Shown: piece by piece, positions 18,262 through 27,809 of the stretch
Position numbering within the stretch: position 1 is the first letter of the stretch
How the letters are laid out: the number at the start of each line of letters is the position of its first letter
Assembly: GCA_027310305.1 (NCBI GenBank)
Contig: DAIDBD010000029.1
Span: 62,001-126,000 of the forward strand
Direction: 5' to 3'
DNA length: 64,000 bases
DNA from: Herminiimonas sp.
Lineage (GTDB): Bacteria > Pseudomonadota > Gammaproteobacteria > Burkholderiales > Burkholderiaceae_D
Notes under the pieces: generated by a model
The model's input: the letters and a program-made list of their open reading frames with translations, nothing else
Databases searched by the model: none
What the model was told of the DNA's origin: nothing
Translations under genes and position numbers: made by a program

Positions 18262-18812
18262 GCGCGGTGCTGCTGGAACAGCCGGATTCGTCGATTGATG
18301 AATTCATTTTCGGCGATCAGCAACTGCATGGCCGTTTTTCGATGGCCATCGAATTGCTGGCGCGAATCGTGGTCGCCACGCCGCGATCGGTCAGCACGAC
18401 AGCGCTTGCCGATGAATTGAAGCAGCCGTTGCGGATCGTGCGCACCGTGCTGGACAATCTTTATAAATCCGGGCTGGTCTGCCAGGATGAAAAATTCAAG
18501 GATTCGTGGTTTTGCACCTGGGCGCTGGGAACGATCACGCTGGCGGATATTTTCCGTTGCGTGGCGCCCGCACCGGGCAATGCAGCGATTCCGCAAAAAA
18601 GAAAATCCGAAAGCGCGATTGCCGCTATTGACCGAAACGCGAACCGGCAAAGTGTGGACCTGCTGCTAATGCAGGCCACGATGGCTATAAATCAGGTCGT
18701 CTTGCAGCATCTTCAGCAATTCGACCTTGGCCGGCTAAGGGCGCTCACATCAACGGACACTTTCCGTCCGATCTCTTCCAGGCCGCATTCCTACACTTCC
18801 GAGCCGTATTGA
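18258..18812 (+). CDS. Rrf2-like winged-helix transcription regulator
   Basis: The 184-residue protein has an N-terminal winged helix-turn-helix (about residues 28-80: AIELLARIVVATPRSVSTTALADELKQPLRIVRTVLDNLYKSGLV) of the kind found in Rrf2-family repressors. The conserved cysteine cluster that binds an iron-sulfur centre in IscR or NsrR is not present; the few cysteines are scattered, so a cluster is not supported. The C-terminal 70 residues are not recognised. It has a clear CTGGAGG ribosome site and lies under the sigma-54 promoter at 18086, 155 bp before a TyrR-type activator. Its target is unknown. Confidence 0.7.
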   Translation: MSAVLLEQPDSSIDEFIFGDQQLHGRFSMAIELLARIVVATPRSVSTTALADELKQPLRIVRTVLDNLYKSGLVCQDEKFKDSWFCTWALGTITLADIFRCVAPAPGNAAIPQKRKSESAIAAIDRNANRQSVDLLLMQATMAINQVVLQHLQQFDLGRLRALTSTDTFRPISSRPHSYTSEPY

Positions 18813-18966
18813 TAGTCCATGCTCGACTGAATCCCGCAATTTCAGTATTCTCATAAGCGCGGCACGGCATGAAAGCGCCGGTCGCGCATTCGCGATGATC
18901 GGATGCCGCTGATCCTTGTTGTCGTGCCGAAGCGTACAGTGAATTGATCAATAACCTCATCAAAAT

Positions 18967-20520
18967 ATGCGAATAGCAGTAAGGTTCACGGACCGGGTCG
19001 GTATCGCGCATGAAATTCTCGCGATGCTGGCTCGCCGCAACATGAACGTGGTGGCGGTCGAAGTGGATCCGCCTCTTATCTTCATCGATATTCCCAAGCT
19101 CGATCAAAATATATTGGCGACCTTGCGCATTGATTTTATGCGGGTGGTGGGTGTCAATGGCGTCGAGCCGGTCGATATACTGCCGGGTACGCGCCGTCGT
19201 TTGCATCTCGACACATTGATGGCGGCGATGGCCGATCCGGTCATGGCGGTTGATGCGAGCGGCCGGGTAGTCGCCGCCAATGCCGCGGCGGCTGCCGTGG
19301 CAAAATTAAGCGAAAACGCGCTGCATGGCAAAACATTGCATGAACTGTTCGGCGAGACCAGTCTCGAAGCAGAATTGATCAGTACCGGGTTCCGGATGCC
19401 CGCCCGCGAAGTGATGCTGGATGGCGAACATTTTCTGCTCGACGTAACGCCGGTTTCCGAGCCGCTGGATGCGAGTCTGGACCAGACGGTAGGCGGCGTT
19501 ATCACTCTGCACGCGCCGCGCCGCATGGGCGAACGCATTCATGCGCTGCAGCATTCGGAGGGCGGCGGATTCCATCTGATCATCGGCGAATCCGGGCCGA
19601 TCCGGGCGCTCAAGGCGCGCGCGGCACGGGTGGCGATGGTCGATGCGCCGTTGTTGATACTCGGCGAAACAGGCACCGGAAAAGAACTGGTCGCGCAAGC
19701 CTGCCATGCGGCCAGCTCGCGCAACAGTGCGCCTTTCCTGGCGCTCAATTGTGCGGCGTTGCCGGAGAGTCTGGCCGAAAGCGAGCTGTTCGGCTATACA
19801 CCGGGTTCATTCAGCGGCGCGCAGCGCAGCGGCAAGCCGGGACTGATCGAAATGGCGGAAGGAGGAACGGTTTTCCTCGATGAGATCGGTGAAATGTCGT
19901 TGTATCTGCAGGCAAAATTGCTGCGCTTCCTGAATGACGGCAAATTTCGCCGGATTGGCGGCGACCGCGAGATGAAAGTCAATGTACGCATCATCAGTGC
20001 AACGCACCGTGATCTGGGTGAAATGGTCGCGGAAGGAACCTTTCGGGAAGACCTTTTTTATCGATTGAACGTGCTGAACCTGGAAGTGCCGGCATTGCGC
20101 GAACGCCCGGACGATATACTGCCGCTTGCCCGCCACTTCATCGAGCGCGCCTGCGCACAGGCGCAAAAGCCGATTTGCCGGCTCAATACGGCAGCCGGCG
20201 CTGCGTTGCTTGCCAATCGCTGGCCCGGCAATGTACGCCAGTTGCAAAACGTGGTATTTCGTGCAATCACGATGTCGGATCAGCGGATACTCGATGCCGC
20301 CGATCTCGATCTGGCCGGCGCCAGCATCAGAACCGCTGAAGCCGAGCCGCAGCACTGCGAAGATTGGGAGCAATCCGTTGCCGTATTCGAACGTGCATTG
20401 CTCGAGAGCCTGTATGCGCAATATCCTTCCAGCCGCAAACTCGCGATGCGACTCAAGACATCGCATTCGATGATCGCCAACAAGCTGCGCAAATACAGGA
20501 TTCCCGCGCCGCTGCGTTGA
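18967..20520 (+). CDS. tyrR: TyrR/PhhR-type sigma-54-family transcription activator
   Basis: The 517-residue protein follows the TyrR plan: an N-terminal ACT domain (MRIAVRFTDRVGIAHEIL, with Arg2 and Arg10 in place) that senses aromatic amino acids, a PAS domain (about 80-190), an AAA+ domain with Walker A GETGTGKEL and DEIGEM Walker B, and a C-terminal helix-turn-helix in YPSSRKLAMRLKTSHSMIANKLRKY, almost the E. coli TyrR pattern. The sigma-54 contact loop reads GSFSGA, a variant of GAFTGA; E. coli TyrR lacks it, whereas PhhR of Pseudomonas uses sigma-54. The nearby TyrR-like boxes and sigma-54 promoter suggest that this protein controls its own region. The start is set by the ACT domain and has a poor ribosome site. 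Confidence 0.88.
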   Translation: MRIAVRFTDRVGIAHEILAMLARRNMNVVAVEVDPPLIFIDIPKLDQNILATLRIDFMRVVGVNGVEPVDILPGTRRRLHLDTLMAAMADPVMAVDASGRVVAANAAAAAVAKLSENALHGKTLHELFGETSLEAELISTGFRMPAREVMLDGEHFLLDVTPVSEPLDASLDQTVGGVITLHAPRRMGERIHALQHSEGGGFHLIIGESGPIRALKARAARVAMVDAPLLILGETGTGKELVAQACHAASSRNSAPFLALNCAALPESLAESELFGYTPGSFSGAQRSGKPGLIEMAEGGTVFLDEIGEMSLYLQAKLLRFLNDGKFRRIGGDREMKVNVRIISATHRDLGEMVAEGTFREDLFYRLNVLNLEVPALRERPDDILPLARHFIERACAQAQKPICRLNTAAGAALLANRWPGNVRQLQNVVFRAITMSDQRILDAADLDLAGASIRTAEAEPQHCEDWEQSVAVFERALLESLYAQYPSSRKLAMRLKTSHSMIANKLRKYRIPAPLR

Positions 20521-20535
20521 ACCGAGTGCGGATTT

Positions 20536-20730
20536 TTACTGCGGCGCGGGAGGAGGTTGGTCGTCATCGATATCCTCAAGCGGATTGACGACAGGAATCA
20601 CGTATTTTTCTTCGGCCCAGGCGCCGAGGTCGATCTGTTTGCAACGCAGCGAACAAAACGGCCGGTATTTATTCCGCTCCGACCATTCGACTTTTTTGCC
20701 GCACGTGGGGCAATCTACAATGGCTGCCAT
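20536..20730 (-). CDS. yacG: DNA gyrase inhibitor YacG (zinc-binding)
   Basis: YacG is a small zinc protein that binds GyrB and inhibits DNA gyrase. The 64-residue product has the four cysteines CPTCGK and [18 protein letters not shown], which hold one zinc ion, and the acidic, proline-rich tail of the family. It is the last gene of the minus-strand block pilB-pilC-pilD-coaE-zapD-yacG and ends 15 bp from the convergent tyrR stop. The link of yacG with coaE and zapD is conserved across proteobacteria. Confidence 0.95.
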   Translation of the reverse strand: MAAIVDCPTCGKKVEWSERNKYRPFCSLRCKQIDLGAWAEEKYVIPVVNPLEDIDDDQPPPAPQ

Positions 20731-20746
20731 AAAAAATAATAATGCT

Positions 20747-21502
20747 TTAGAAATTACAGAGGGTCAGCTCGAACGGTACGTCGCCTTCATAGGATTTCGG
20801 CTTCATGTCGCCGCCCTGGGAAGTAAAGCGTACCCACAGCATATATTTGTTGGCTGAAATTTCGGGAATCGCGCCCAGCGTTTCATCGATATTCAAGCGC
20901 AGCATCTGATAAACCTTTCCCTGCAGCATCTGCTGGTAACTGCCCGCCTGCGCAATCATCTTGGCCGGCCGGCCGGATTCGCGCAGCAGCCGCAACACGA
21001 TGCCGATTGCATCGAACAGAGGCTCCAGCGGTGCGAACCAGTTGGAAATATCTGACAGGCGCTGTTCGGCCGGGCGCTGCTGCCATGCGTAATAAGAGGG
21101 GAGATCGAATTCGCATGCGCCGCCAGGAATGATGGTGCGGCCGCGGATGCTCATCAGCCATTCGTTGTCGCGTACATGCTGGCCGGTTTTGCCTTGCGAC
21201 GCAATCAATGCCGTGCTGATCCTGTCTACTTCGGTCAGGATGGCGTCGAGCCGTTCCGCCTGCACGTTGGGATTGGATTTGAAGCCGAGCAGGGTTTGCC
21301 TCTGGCGCTCGAGCTCTTGCAACAGATCCGATTTGAGATCGGCGCGGCCGGCGACTTCAAGCATTTCGAAGATCGTGGAAAGTGCGACATGGTGCTGCAG
21401 CGGATGAGCCTGCCGTACAAAGAACGAAAATTTTTCATACAAGTCTTCCAGCCGCAACAACGTGCGAATACGCTCGTTGAAAGGGTATTCGTAGACGATC
21501 AA
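20747..21502 (-). CDS. zapD: Cell division protein ZapD
   Basis: ZapD binds the C-terminal tail of FtsZ and bundles filaments at the Z ring. The 251-residue protein begins [24 protein letters not shown], matching the N-terminal helical domain of the family, and has the basic patch around [17 protein letters not shown]. The start is TTG at 21502, preceded by GAGGGGA at the right distance; no ATG gives the full N-terminus. It is 16 bp upstream of yacG and 90 bp downstream of coaE. Confidence 0.94.
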   Translation of the reverse strand: MIVYEYPFNERIRTLLRLEDLYEKFSFFVRQAHPLQHHVALSTIFEMLEVAGRADLKSDLLQELERQRQTLLGFKSNPNVQAERLDAILTEVDRISTALIASQGKTGQHVRDNEWLMSIRGRTIIPGGACEFDLPSYYAWQQRPAEQRLSDISNWFAPLEPLFDAIGIVLRLLRESGRPAKMIAQAGSYQQMLQGKVYQMLRLNIDETLGAIPEISANKYMLWVRFTSQGGDMKPKSYEGDVPFELTLCNF

Positions 21503-21592
21503 GGTGACATCCCCTCAAGAGTTGGGCCGGGAAAAGATGTACGTGATTCTGAACGAAGCTGCATGAAATTACAAATCCCGTTGGTATTTTGT

Positions 21593-22216
21593 TCAGTTTA
21601 TCTTTGCTAAAGCGCTGTATAACGCATGCAGCCGGTCAATCTGGGGCGCCAGGGTGCTCACATCGCCGTCGTTGACGATCACATCGTCCGCCGCCGCCAG
21701 CCGGACTTCACGCGAAACCTGGGTCGCCATGATGGCACGCACTTGCGCCTCCGTCAGGGCGTTGCGTTTCATCACCCGCATGACTTGCAGTTGCTCCGGG
21801 CAGTCGACCACCAGTATGCGTGAAGTTCGTTGCTTCCAGTTGCCCGATTCAACCAGAAGCGGGACTACAAACATCAGATAAGCGCCGCGCGCCAGTGTTC
21901 CGGCCAGTTCGGTTTCGCTGCGTATCAACGGATGCAAGATTGATTCAAGCTGCTTTTTCGCTGCCGGATCGGCAAACACGGCCGCCCGCATTTTCGGCCG
22001 ATCCATGGCGCCTTCGGGCGTCAGGAACGCATTGCCGAATTGCGCACGAATCGCCGGAATTGCGATGCCGCCCGGGGCAGTCAGCTCATGCGCAATCCGG
22101 TCGGTGTCGACTACCGCCGCTCCCCGTGCCGCAAACAGTTCGGCCACCATGGTTTTACCGCTGCCTATGCCACCGGTCAATCCGATTGAAAATGCTTTGG
22201 CAGACGTATTACCCAT
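21593..22216 (-). CDS. coaE: Dephospho-CoA kinase
   Basis: CoaE phosphorylates the 3'-hydroxyl of dephospho-CoA, the last step of coenzyme A synthesis. The 207-residue protein has the P-loop GLTGGIGSGKTMV, the DTDRIAHELTAPGG substrate region and VVDCPEQLQVMRVMKR of the lid. The ATG at 22216 was taken; a TTG three codons upstream (22225) overlaps the pilD stop and is possible. It lies between pilD and zapD, the standard order in type IV pilus-bearing proteobacteria. Confidence 0.95.
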   Translation of the reverse strand: MGNTSAKAFSIGLTGGIGSGKTMVAELFAARGAAVVDTDRIAHELTAPGGIAIPAIRAQFGNAFLTPEGAMDRPKMRAAVFADPAAKKQLESILHPLIRSETELAGTLARGAYLMFVVPLLVESGNWKQRTSRILVVDCPEQLQVMRVMKRNALTEAQVRAIMATQVSREVRLAAADDVIVNDGDVSTLAPQIDRLHALYSALAKIN

Positions 22217-22221
22217 ACCTG

Positions 22222-23088
22222 TCAATAAGAAAAAGCCAGATAAGCCTGCGCAATGGGTTTGCCATAAAACAAGGTGATCATTCCTGCTGCAGCCAGATAT
22301 GGTCCGAAAGGGATCGGATTATCGCGGCCATGTTCGGTAAAGACAATCAGCGTGATTCCCACCACCGCACCGACCAGCGAAGAAAGCAGGACGATAATAG
22401 GAAGCATAGTCCAGCCGAGCCAGGCGCCCAGTGCCGCAAGCAGTTTGAAATCGCCGTACCCCATGCCTTCCTTGCCGGTTGCGAGCTTGAACAGCCAGTA
22501 AATTGCCCAAAGCGACAGATAGCCGGCGGCTGCGCCTATCACGGCTTCTTTGAGGGGAACAAATGTACCGTTCAAGTTGATCAGGAGTCCGCACCATACC
22601 AACGGCAAGGTTAAATCATCGGGCAAGAGTTGCGTATCGGCATCGATGAACGTCATTGCGATCAGCAAATAGGCAAACACCAGCGTGGCCAAACCGGCCA
22701 TGCCGCTGCCGAAGCGCCAGATCAGCAGCGCGGACAATGCGCCGGTGATGCATTCTACAATCGGATAGCGAACCGAGATGGGTGCTTTGCACTCGGCACA
22801 TTTGCCGCGCAAGAACAGATAGCTGACGATCGGTATGTTCTCGAGTGCCGTGATCTGATGGCCGCAATGCGGACACGCCGAGCGCGGTACGGTCAAATTA
22901 TAGCGGTCGGCATGCGGCAGCGGCTTGCCGCTTTCATGCGCGACATAATTATCCGATTCGCGCTGCATCATTTTCGGCAGGCGGTGAATCACCACATTCA
23001 GAAAACTGCCGATCAACAAACCGAACAACCCGGCACAGGCAGCGGAAACAATATTGCCGGGTGCCGCGAACAGGATTGATTCAAGCAT
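22222..23088 (-). CDS. pilD: Type IV prepilin peptidase / N-methyltransferase PilD
   Basis: PilD cleaves the leader of prepilins and methylates the new N-terminal residue at the inner membrane. The 288-residue protein has several membrane segments, a cytoplasmic zinc loop with CPHCGH and CAEC pairs, and the two catalytic aspartates in DADTQLLPDD and GYGDFKL. Both activities are thus likely present. Its ATG overlaps the pilC stop (ATGA), and its own stop touches the start of coaE. Confidence 0.96.
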   Translation of the reverse strand: MLESILFAAPGNIVSAACAGLFGLLIGSFLNVVIHRLPKMMQRESDNYVAHESGKPLPHADRYNLTVPRSACPHCGHQITALENIPIVSYLFLRGKCAECKAPISVRYPIVECITGALSALLIWRFGSGMAGLATLVFAYLLIAMTFIDADTQLLPDDLTLPLVWCGLLINLNGTFVPLKEAVIGAAAGYLSLWAIYWLFKLATGKEGMGYGDFKLLAALGAWLGWTMLPIIVLLSSLVGAVVGITLIVFTEHGRDNPIPFGPYLAAAGMITLFYGKPIAQAYLAFSY

Positions 23089-24308
23089 CAGACGACGGAT
23101 CCCAGCTTGAAGATAGGCAGATACATCGCAATCACCAGGCCGCCAATCAGCACGCCCAATATCACCATGATGAGCGGTTCCATCAAGCTCGATAAGGATT
23201 CCACCGCTTCATCGACTTCCGCTTCGTAAAAATCGGCAACTTTCCCGAGCATTTGATCGAGCGCGCCTGATTCTTCGCCGATCGATACCATCTGCGTCAC
23301 CATGTTCGGAAATACAGCGGAATTCTGCATGGCTACCGTCAGGCTGGTGCCGGTGCTGACTTCGGTTTGAATTTTCTTGGTCGCATCCAGGTAAACCGCA
23401 TTGCCCGACGCGCCGCCCACCGAGTCGAGCGATTCCACCAGCGGCACGCCGGCGGCAAACATGGTCGCCAGCGTTCTGGTCCAGCGGGCGATCGTGGCTT
23501 TGCGTATCACTGCGCCAAAAATCGGCGCCTTCAGCAATAGCGTATCCATGGTGCGCTGCATTTTAAGGGAGCGCTTCCAGGATTGAAAAAAGAAGTACAA
23601 ACCCGCGAACAGTCCGCCAAAAATAAGGTACCAGTACGCGACGAAGAAATCGGAAATTGCCATCACCATCAAGGTAGGCGCCGGCAAATCGGCGCCGAAA
23701 CTCTTGAATACTTCTTTAAAGGCAGGCACTACCCAGATCATGATCACCGCGGTCACGATAAACGCGACCGCTAGGATGGAAACCGGATAAAACAAAGCGG
23801 ATTTGATCTTGCCCTTGATGGCAAGGGTCTTTTCCTTGTAAATCGCCAGGCGCGTCAGCAGATCTTCCAGAATGCCGGCCTGCTCGCCGGCTCCGACCAG
23901 ATTGCAAAACAGCGGATCGAAATAAAGAGGAAATTTGCGGAAGGCCTGATTCAGGCTGGTGCCGGTTTCGACATCGGCGCGAATATCCTGGATCAGCTTC
24001 GATACCGAAGGATTCGCATTACCCTTGGAAACGATATCGAAAGACTGCAATAACGGCACGCCCGCTTTCATCATGGTGGCCAACTGCCGGGTAAACAGCG
24101 TGATATCCTTTTCGCTGACCCTCTTGCCGCTGCGAAAAGTCTTTTTCTTGACCTTGGTAACGAGAATGCCTTGCCGTCTCAACGTCGCATTGACAACGGC
24201 TTCGCCGTTTGCACGCAGCTCGCCGCGCACGGCTTTACCCATCTTGTCCTTGCCTTCCCAGGCAAACATTGATTCCGTCGCCCGGCGAGCGTTTGCGCTA
24301 GTAGCCAT
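23088..24308 (-). CDS. pilC: Type IV pilus inner-membrane platform protein PilC
   Basis: PilC forms the inner-membrane platform on which PilB and PilT act. The 406-residue protein contains two T2SS-F domains (about residues 70-195 and 275-397), each with the family pattern around FTRQLATMMKAGVPLLQSFD and WTRTLATMFAAGVPLVESLD, and about three membrane helices ending in VILGVLIGGLVIAMYLPIFKLG. The ATG follows AAGGAGAC. It is 15 bp downstream of pilB in the same operon. Confidence 0.96.
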   Translation of the reverse strand: MATSANARRATESMFAWEGKDKMGKAVRGELRANGEAVVNATLRRQGILVTKVKKKTFRSGKRVSEKDITLFTRQLATMMKAGVPLLQSFDIVSKGNANPSVSKLIQDIRADVETGTSLNQAFRKFPLYFDPLFCNLVGAGEQAGILEDLLTRLAIYKEKTLAIKGKIKSALFYPVSILAVAFIVTAVIMIWVVPAFKEVFKSFGADLPAPTLMVMAISDFFVAYWYLIFGGLFAGLYFFFQSWKRSLKMQRTMDTLLLKAPIFGAVIRKATIARWTRTLATMFAAGVPLVESLDSVGGASGNAVYLDATKKIQTEVSTGTSLTVAMQNSAVFPNMVTQMVSIGEESGALDQMLGKVADFYEAEVDEAVESLSSLMEPLIMVILGVLIGGLVIAMYLPIFKLGSVV

Positions 24309-24323
24309 GTTCCGTCTCCTTCT

Positions 24324-26054
24324 TTATTCGTTGGTGCAGCCCAGTACCTCTTCGAGGCTGGTGAGTCCTTGCTTGACTTTTACCAGTCCTGCTTCACGCA
24401 ATGTCTTCACGCCGTCGAGCCTGGCCTGCGCTTCGATTTCGAGCGCTGTGCCATGCGTCAGAATGATTTGTTCGATCGCTTCGCTGATCGGCATGATCTG
24501 ATAAATGCCGACCCGGCCTTTGTAGCCGCTGCCGCTGCAGCGCTCGCAGCCGACCGGCCTGTAAGGCAGCCAGGTGCCGTCCAGATCGTCTTCCTTGAAA
24601 CCGGCTTCCAGCAACGCTTCGTCCGGAATCGAGGTGGTCTGCTTGCAGGTGCAGAGGCGGCGGGCCAGACGCTGCGCGGTAATCAGGATGACTGCCGATG
24701 CGATATTGAACGGCGCGACGCCCATGTTCATCAACCGCGTCAGCGTTGCCGGCGCATCGTTGGTATGCAGCGTCGAAAACACCATATGGCCGGTCTGGGC
24801 CGCCTTGATCGAAATGTCGGCGGTTTCCAGATCGCGGATTTCGCCGACCATGATGATGTCGGGATCCTGCCGCAGGAAGGCCTTCAGTGCGACTGGAAAC
24901 GTCAGGCCGGCCCGATCGTTGATGTTGACCTGGTTGACGCCCGGCAAATTGATCTCTGCCGGATCTTCCGCAGTCGAAATGTTGATGCCCGGTTTATTCA
25001 GGATATTCAAACAGCTGTATAGCGACACGGTCTTGCCGGAACCGGTCGGGCCGGTTACCAGCACCATTCCATATGGGCGCTGGATCGCGTTCATCAGCGT
25101 TTCTTTTTGATCCGGATCGTAACCCAGCGCCTCGATGCCCATCTGGGCTTGTGTGGCGTCCAGAATACGCATCACGATTTTTTCGCCGAACAGCGTCGGC
25201 AGCGTGCTGACGCGAAAATCGATCGAACGGGTTTTCGACATCACCAGCTTCATGCGGCCGTCTTGCGGCACCCGTTTTTCGGAGATGTCGAGTTTGGAAA
25301 TCACCTTGATCCGGGATGCCAGTTTTTCCTTGATCGCCAGCGGCGGTTGCGCCACCTCGCGCAAAATGCCATCGACCCGGAAACGGATTCGGTAAAATTT
25401 CTCGAAAGGTTCGAAATGCAGATCGGATGCGCCCAGATTAATGGCATCGATCAGGATTTTTTGCAGGAATTTGACGACCGGTGCATCATCGATATCGGTC
25501 ATGCCGCCCTGTTCGGTCGGCACCGCCAAATCGTCTTCGACAAAATCGATATTCTCGAGATCGTCGCCGATCAATTCCGTAAGATTTTCTTCCGCGCTTT
25601 GTCCGAGTTTTTCAATCAGCTGCAGCAGATGGCTGTGTTCAACGATAACCGGTTCGACGGTCAGTTCGGTCTGGAACTTGATCTGGTCGAGCGCCTGCAT
25701 ATTGGTCGGATCGGAGATTGCAACCGACACTTTATTGCCGCGCTTGGCCAGTGCGACCACCCGCTGGCTTTGCATCAGCTTGGCGTCGATCACCTTTTCC
25801 GGCAAGGTATGAACGTTGAATACCGAAAAATCGAGCATCGGATACCCGAAGGTTTCCGAACAGAATATTGCCAGGGATCGCGAGTCGATGCTTCCGCTTT
25901 GCAGCAGCACATCGATGAAAGGCGTTTTCTCGGCAGTCGCTTTCTTGTTGAGTGCATCGGCCTGTTGTGCCGGCAAACGTCCGGCTTGCAGCAATGCGCG
26001 CGCAAGGCCGGGCATTGCCGCATTCGAAGCCGGATTGGGAAGGACAGCCGCCAT
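24324..26054 (-). CDS. pilB: Type IV pilus assembly ATPase PilB
   Basis: PilB is the hexameric ATPase that powers pilus extension. The 576-residue protein has an N-terminal MshEN-like domain (about residues 10-150), Walker A GPTGSGKTVSLYS, the Asp box, Walker B IIMVGEIRDLETAD and the HMVFSTLHTNDAP histidine box, plus the paired cysteines (CTC and CERC) that bind zinc in PilB. The ATG at 26054 gives the usual N-terminus but has no obvious ribosome site. No pilin gene is in the window, so this is the pilB-pilC-pilD assembly cluster alone. Confidence 0.97.
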   Translation of the reverse strand: MAAVLPNPASNAAMPGLARALLQAGRLPAQQADALNKKATAEKTPFIDVLLQSGSIDSRSLAIFCSETFGYPMLDFSVFNVHTLPEKVIDAKLMQSQRVVALAKRGNKVSVAISDPTNMQALDQIKFQTELTVEPVIVEHSHLLQLIEKLGQSAEENLTELIGDDLENIDFVEDDLAVPTEQGGMTDIDDAPVVKFLQKILIDAINLGASDLHFEPFEKFYRIRFRVDGILREVAQPPLAIKEKLASRIKVISKLDISEKRVPQDGRMKLVMSKTRSIDFRVSTLPTLFGEKIVMRILDATQAQMGIEALGYDPDQKETLMNAIQRPYGMVLVTGPTGSGKTVSLYSCLNILNKPGINISTAEDPAEINLPGVNQVNINDRAGLTFPVALKAFLRQDPDIIMVGEIRDLETADISIKAAQTGHMVFSTLHTNDAPATLTRLMNMGVAPFNIASAVILITAQRLARRLCTCKQTTSIPDEALLEAGFKEDDLDGTWLPYRPVGCERCSGSGYKGRVGIYQIMPISEAIEQIILTHGTALEIEAQARLDGVKTLREAGLVKVKQGLTSLEEVLGCTNE

Positions 26055-26490
26055 GATATATACGCCAAAAAATTACATTGCAAACATCTGAATCACCTTG
26101 GATGATGCCTATAGGCATCTGTTTTGTAAAGGTATTGCGATTTTTTGTGATGTCTTTCGGCATTGAATCCAGCCGTGTATTACTTTTGTTCTGCGCTCTG
26201 CGGTAACCGGGTAACGGTTCGGCTTCTGCTTTGATTGGCTGATTGTGAATTGCACAATCCCAGGGGGGCGACTTGCGGTTTTGATACTGACGCAGCCGGT
26301 TGCCGTCGTAATCGTGCGCTGAGTATTGTCCAACGTTGAAATCGTAATGGCGGCTGAGCACCATCAAGCCATCTCTGAAATCGAGCAAAAGGCAGGCAGG
26401 GAGATTAATACGGTAAACGCAAGATGCTGCTCCCATAACGGCGCAGCATCCAAAGTGTCACCTTAATAAAGAAGTTTGTGCAAGCAGGAT
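26055..26490. other. Non-coding gap between pilB and tRNA-Pro
   Basis: This 436-bp stretch has no convincing gene; short frames on the minus strand lack ribosome sites and family signs. A perfect 16-bp palindrome GATGCCTATAGGCATC occurs at 26104-26119, about 50 bp upstream of the pilB start, and may be an operator of the pilBCD unit. Confidence 0.6.
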
Positions 26491-26567
26491 TGGTCGGGGT
26501 GAGAGGATTCGAACCTCCGGCCTCTACGTCCCGAACGTAGCGCTCTACCAGGCTAAGCTACACCCCG
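26491..26567 (-). tRNA. tRNA-Pro (anticodon CGG)
   Basis: The minus strand folds as a full 77-nt tRNA: acceptor CGGGGTG/CACCCCG, D-loop with AGCCTGGTAGAGC, anticodon stem CTACG/CGTAG around loop TTCGGGA giving anticodon CGG, T-loop GGTTCGAATCC, and an encoded CCA end. The CGG anticodon reads CCG proline codons. No neighbouring tRNA is seen. Confidence 0.97.
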
Positions 26568-26686
26568 ATTGCGGCACCGCCCACCGAATAAGACAGCAGT
26601 AGCAGATTCGTGGAGCGCCCGATAAAAATGCCTCGCGGCGCCGCACTTTCTTGCCAAGGGCCGCCAAGGTCATTTGGCTGGACGCC

Positions 26687-27676
26687 TTAGTGATTACGGT
26701 CGACCGCGAAAGCAGATAATTCTAGCAAAGAATTCTTGAACTGACTATGCGCCAAGCCTGAGATTGCCTCTGTGGCGCAACGCGCGGCTTTCGCCGCTTC
26801 TCGCCTGGTATAGTCGAGAGCGCCTGAGCCGGTAATCGCTGCCAAAATAACGTCAAAGTGTTTTTCATCGCCATTTTCGATGCAGGCGCGCACCAGCTCG
26901 CGCTGTTCCGCAGTGCCGTTCCGCATCAGGTGAATCAAAGGAAGGGTCGGTTTGCCTTCCCGCAAGTCGTCGCCTACATTCTTGCCGATATCGGCGGCAT
27001 TCCCGGAATAATCCAGCACATCGTCGATCAACTGGAATGCCGTGCCGAGCGAGCGGCCGTATTCGGCGGCGGCTTCGACTTCAGGATGCGAGGCGCCTGC
27101 GATCAGCGCGCCGAGTTGAGCGGCAGCTTCGAACAGCTTGGCGGTCTTGGAGCGGATGACTTGCAGATAACGCCCTTCGGTCACGTCCGGGTCGTGCATG
27201 TTCAACAATTGCAGCACTTCCCCTTCCGCGATCACGTTGGTCGCATCCGCCAGTATCCGCATCACGCGCATGTCGCCGATCGACACCATCATCTGGAATG
27301 CGCGGGAATAGAGAAAATCGCCGACCAATACCGAGGCCGCATTGCCGAACAAGGCGTTGGCGGTTTGCCGTCCGCGGCGCAGCGACGATTCATCCACCAC
27401 GTCGTCATGCAGCAGGGTCGCGGTATGAATGAATTCAACGACGGTAGCCAATTGATGATGATGCGTGCCGTGATATCCGTGCGCGTTGGCAAAAAGCAAC
27501 ACCAATGCCGGGCGAATGCGCTTGCCGCCTGCGCTGATGATGTATTGCGCAATCTGATTGATCAACGGCACATCGGAATGCAACTGCTGGCGGATAACCA
27601 GATTGACCGCACTCATGTCGGCGGCAATTTCATGGCCAATGGTGTTGGGCGTTGCGTGTTGGGGCGTGGCAGACAA
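26687..27676 (-). CDS. ispB: Octaprenyl diphosphate synthase IspB
   Basis: This trans-polyprenyl synthase makes the side chain of ubiquinone. The 329-residue protein has both aspartate-rich motifs, LLHDDVVDE and LIDDVLDYSG, and the basic site GGKRIRPALVLL near residue 50. Chain length (C40) is inferred from the family and from its location next to rplU-rpmA, as in E. coli. The start is taken as TTG at 27676 since homologous residues begin before the next ATG (27616, MSAVNLVIRQQ); that ATG is the alternative. It is divergent from rplU. Confidence 0.93.
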   Translation of the reverse strand: MSATPQHATPNTIGHEIAADMSAVNLVIRQQLHSDVPLINQIAQYIISAGGKRIRPALVLLFANAHGYHGTHHHQLATVVEFIHTATLLHDDVVDESSLRRGRQTANALFGNAASVLVGDFLYSRAFQMMVSIGDMRVMRILADATNVIAEGEVLQLLNMHDPDVTEGRYLQVIRSKTAKLFEAAAQLGALIAGASHPEVEAAAEYGRSLGTAFQLIDDVLDYSGNAADIGKNVGDDLREGKPTLPLIHLMRNGTAEQRELVRACIENGDEKHFDVILAAITGSGALDYTRREAAKAARCATEAISGLAHSQFKNSLLELSAFAVDRNH

Positions 27677-27809
27677 GGTTGAATCCGCTAAAAATCATCA
27701 AGTGCCGAGATTATACGATGACCGGCGCATGCCAGAGGCAATCCGGAGTCTGCGTCAAATGCCGCGCATGGATTCACGATTTGGTCTTTTGACATTGCCG
27801 TCAGGAGTT

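Noticed and set aside
18258-18812. Iron-sulfur cluster regulator of the IscR/NsrR kind
   Set aside because: The helix-turn-helix resembles Rrf2 proteins, but the spaced triplet of cysteines that binds the cluster is missing.
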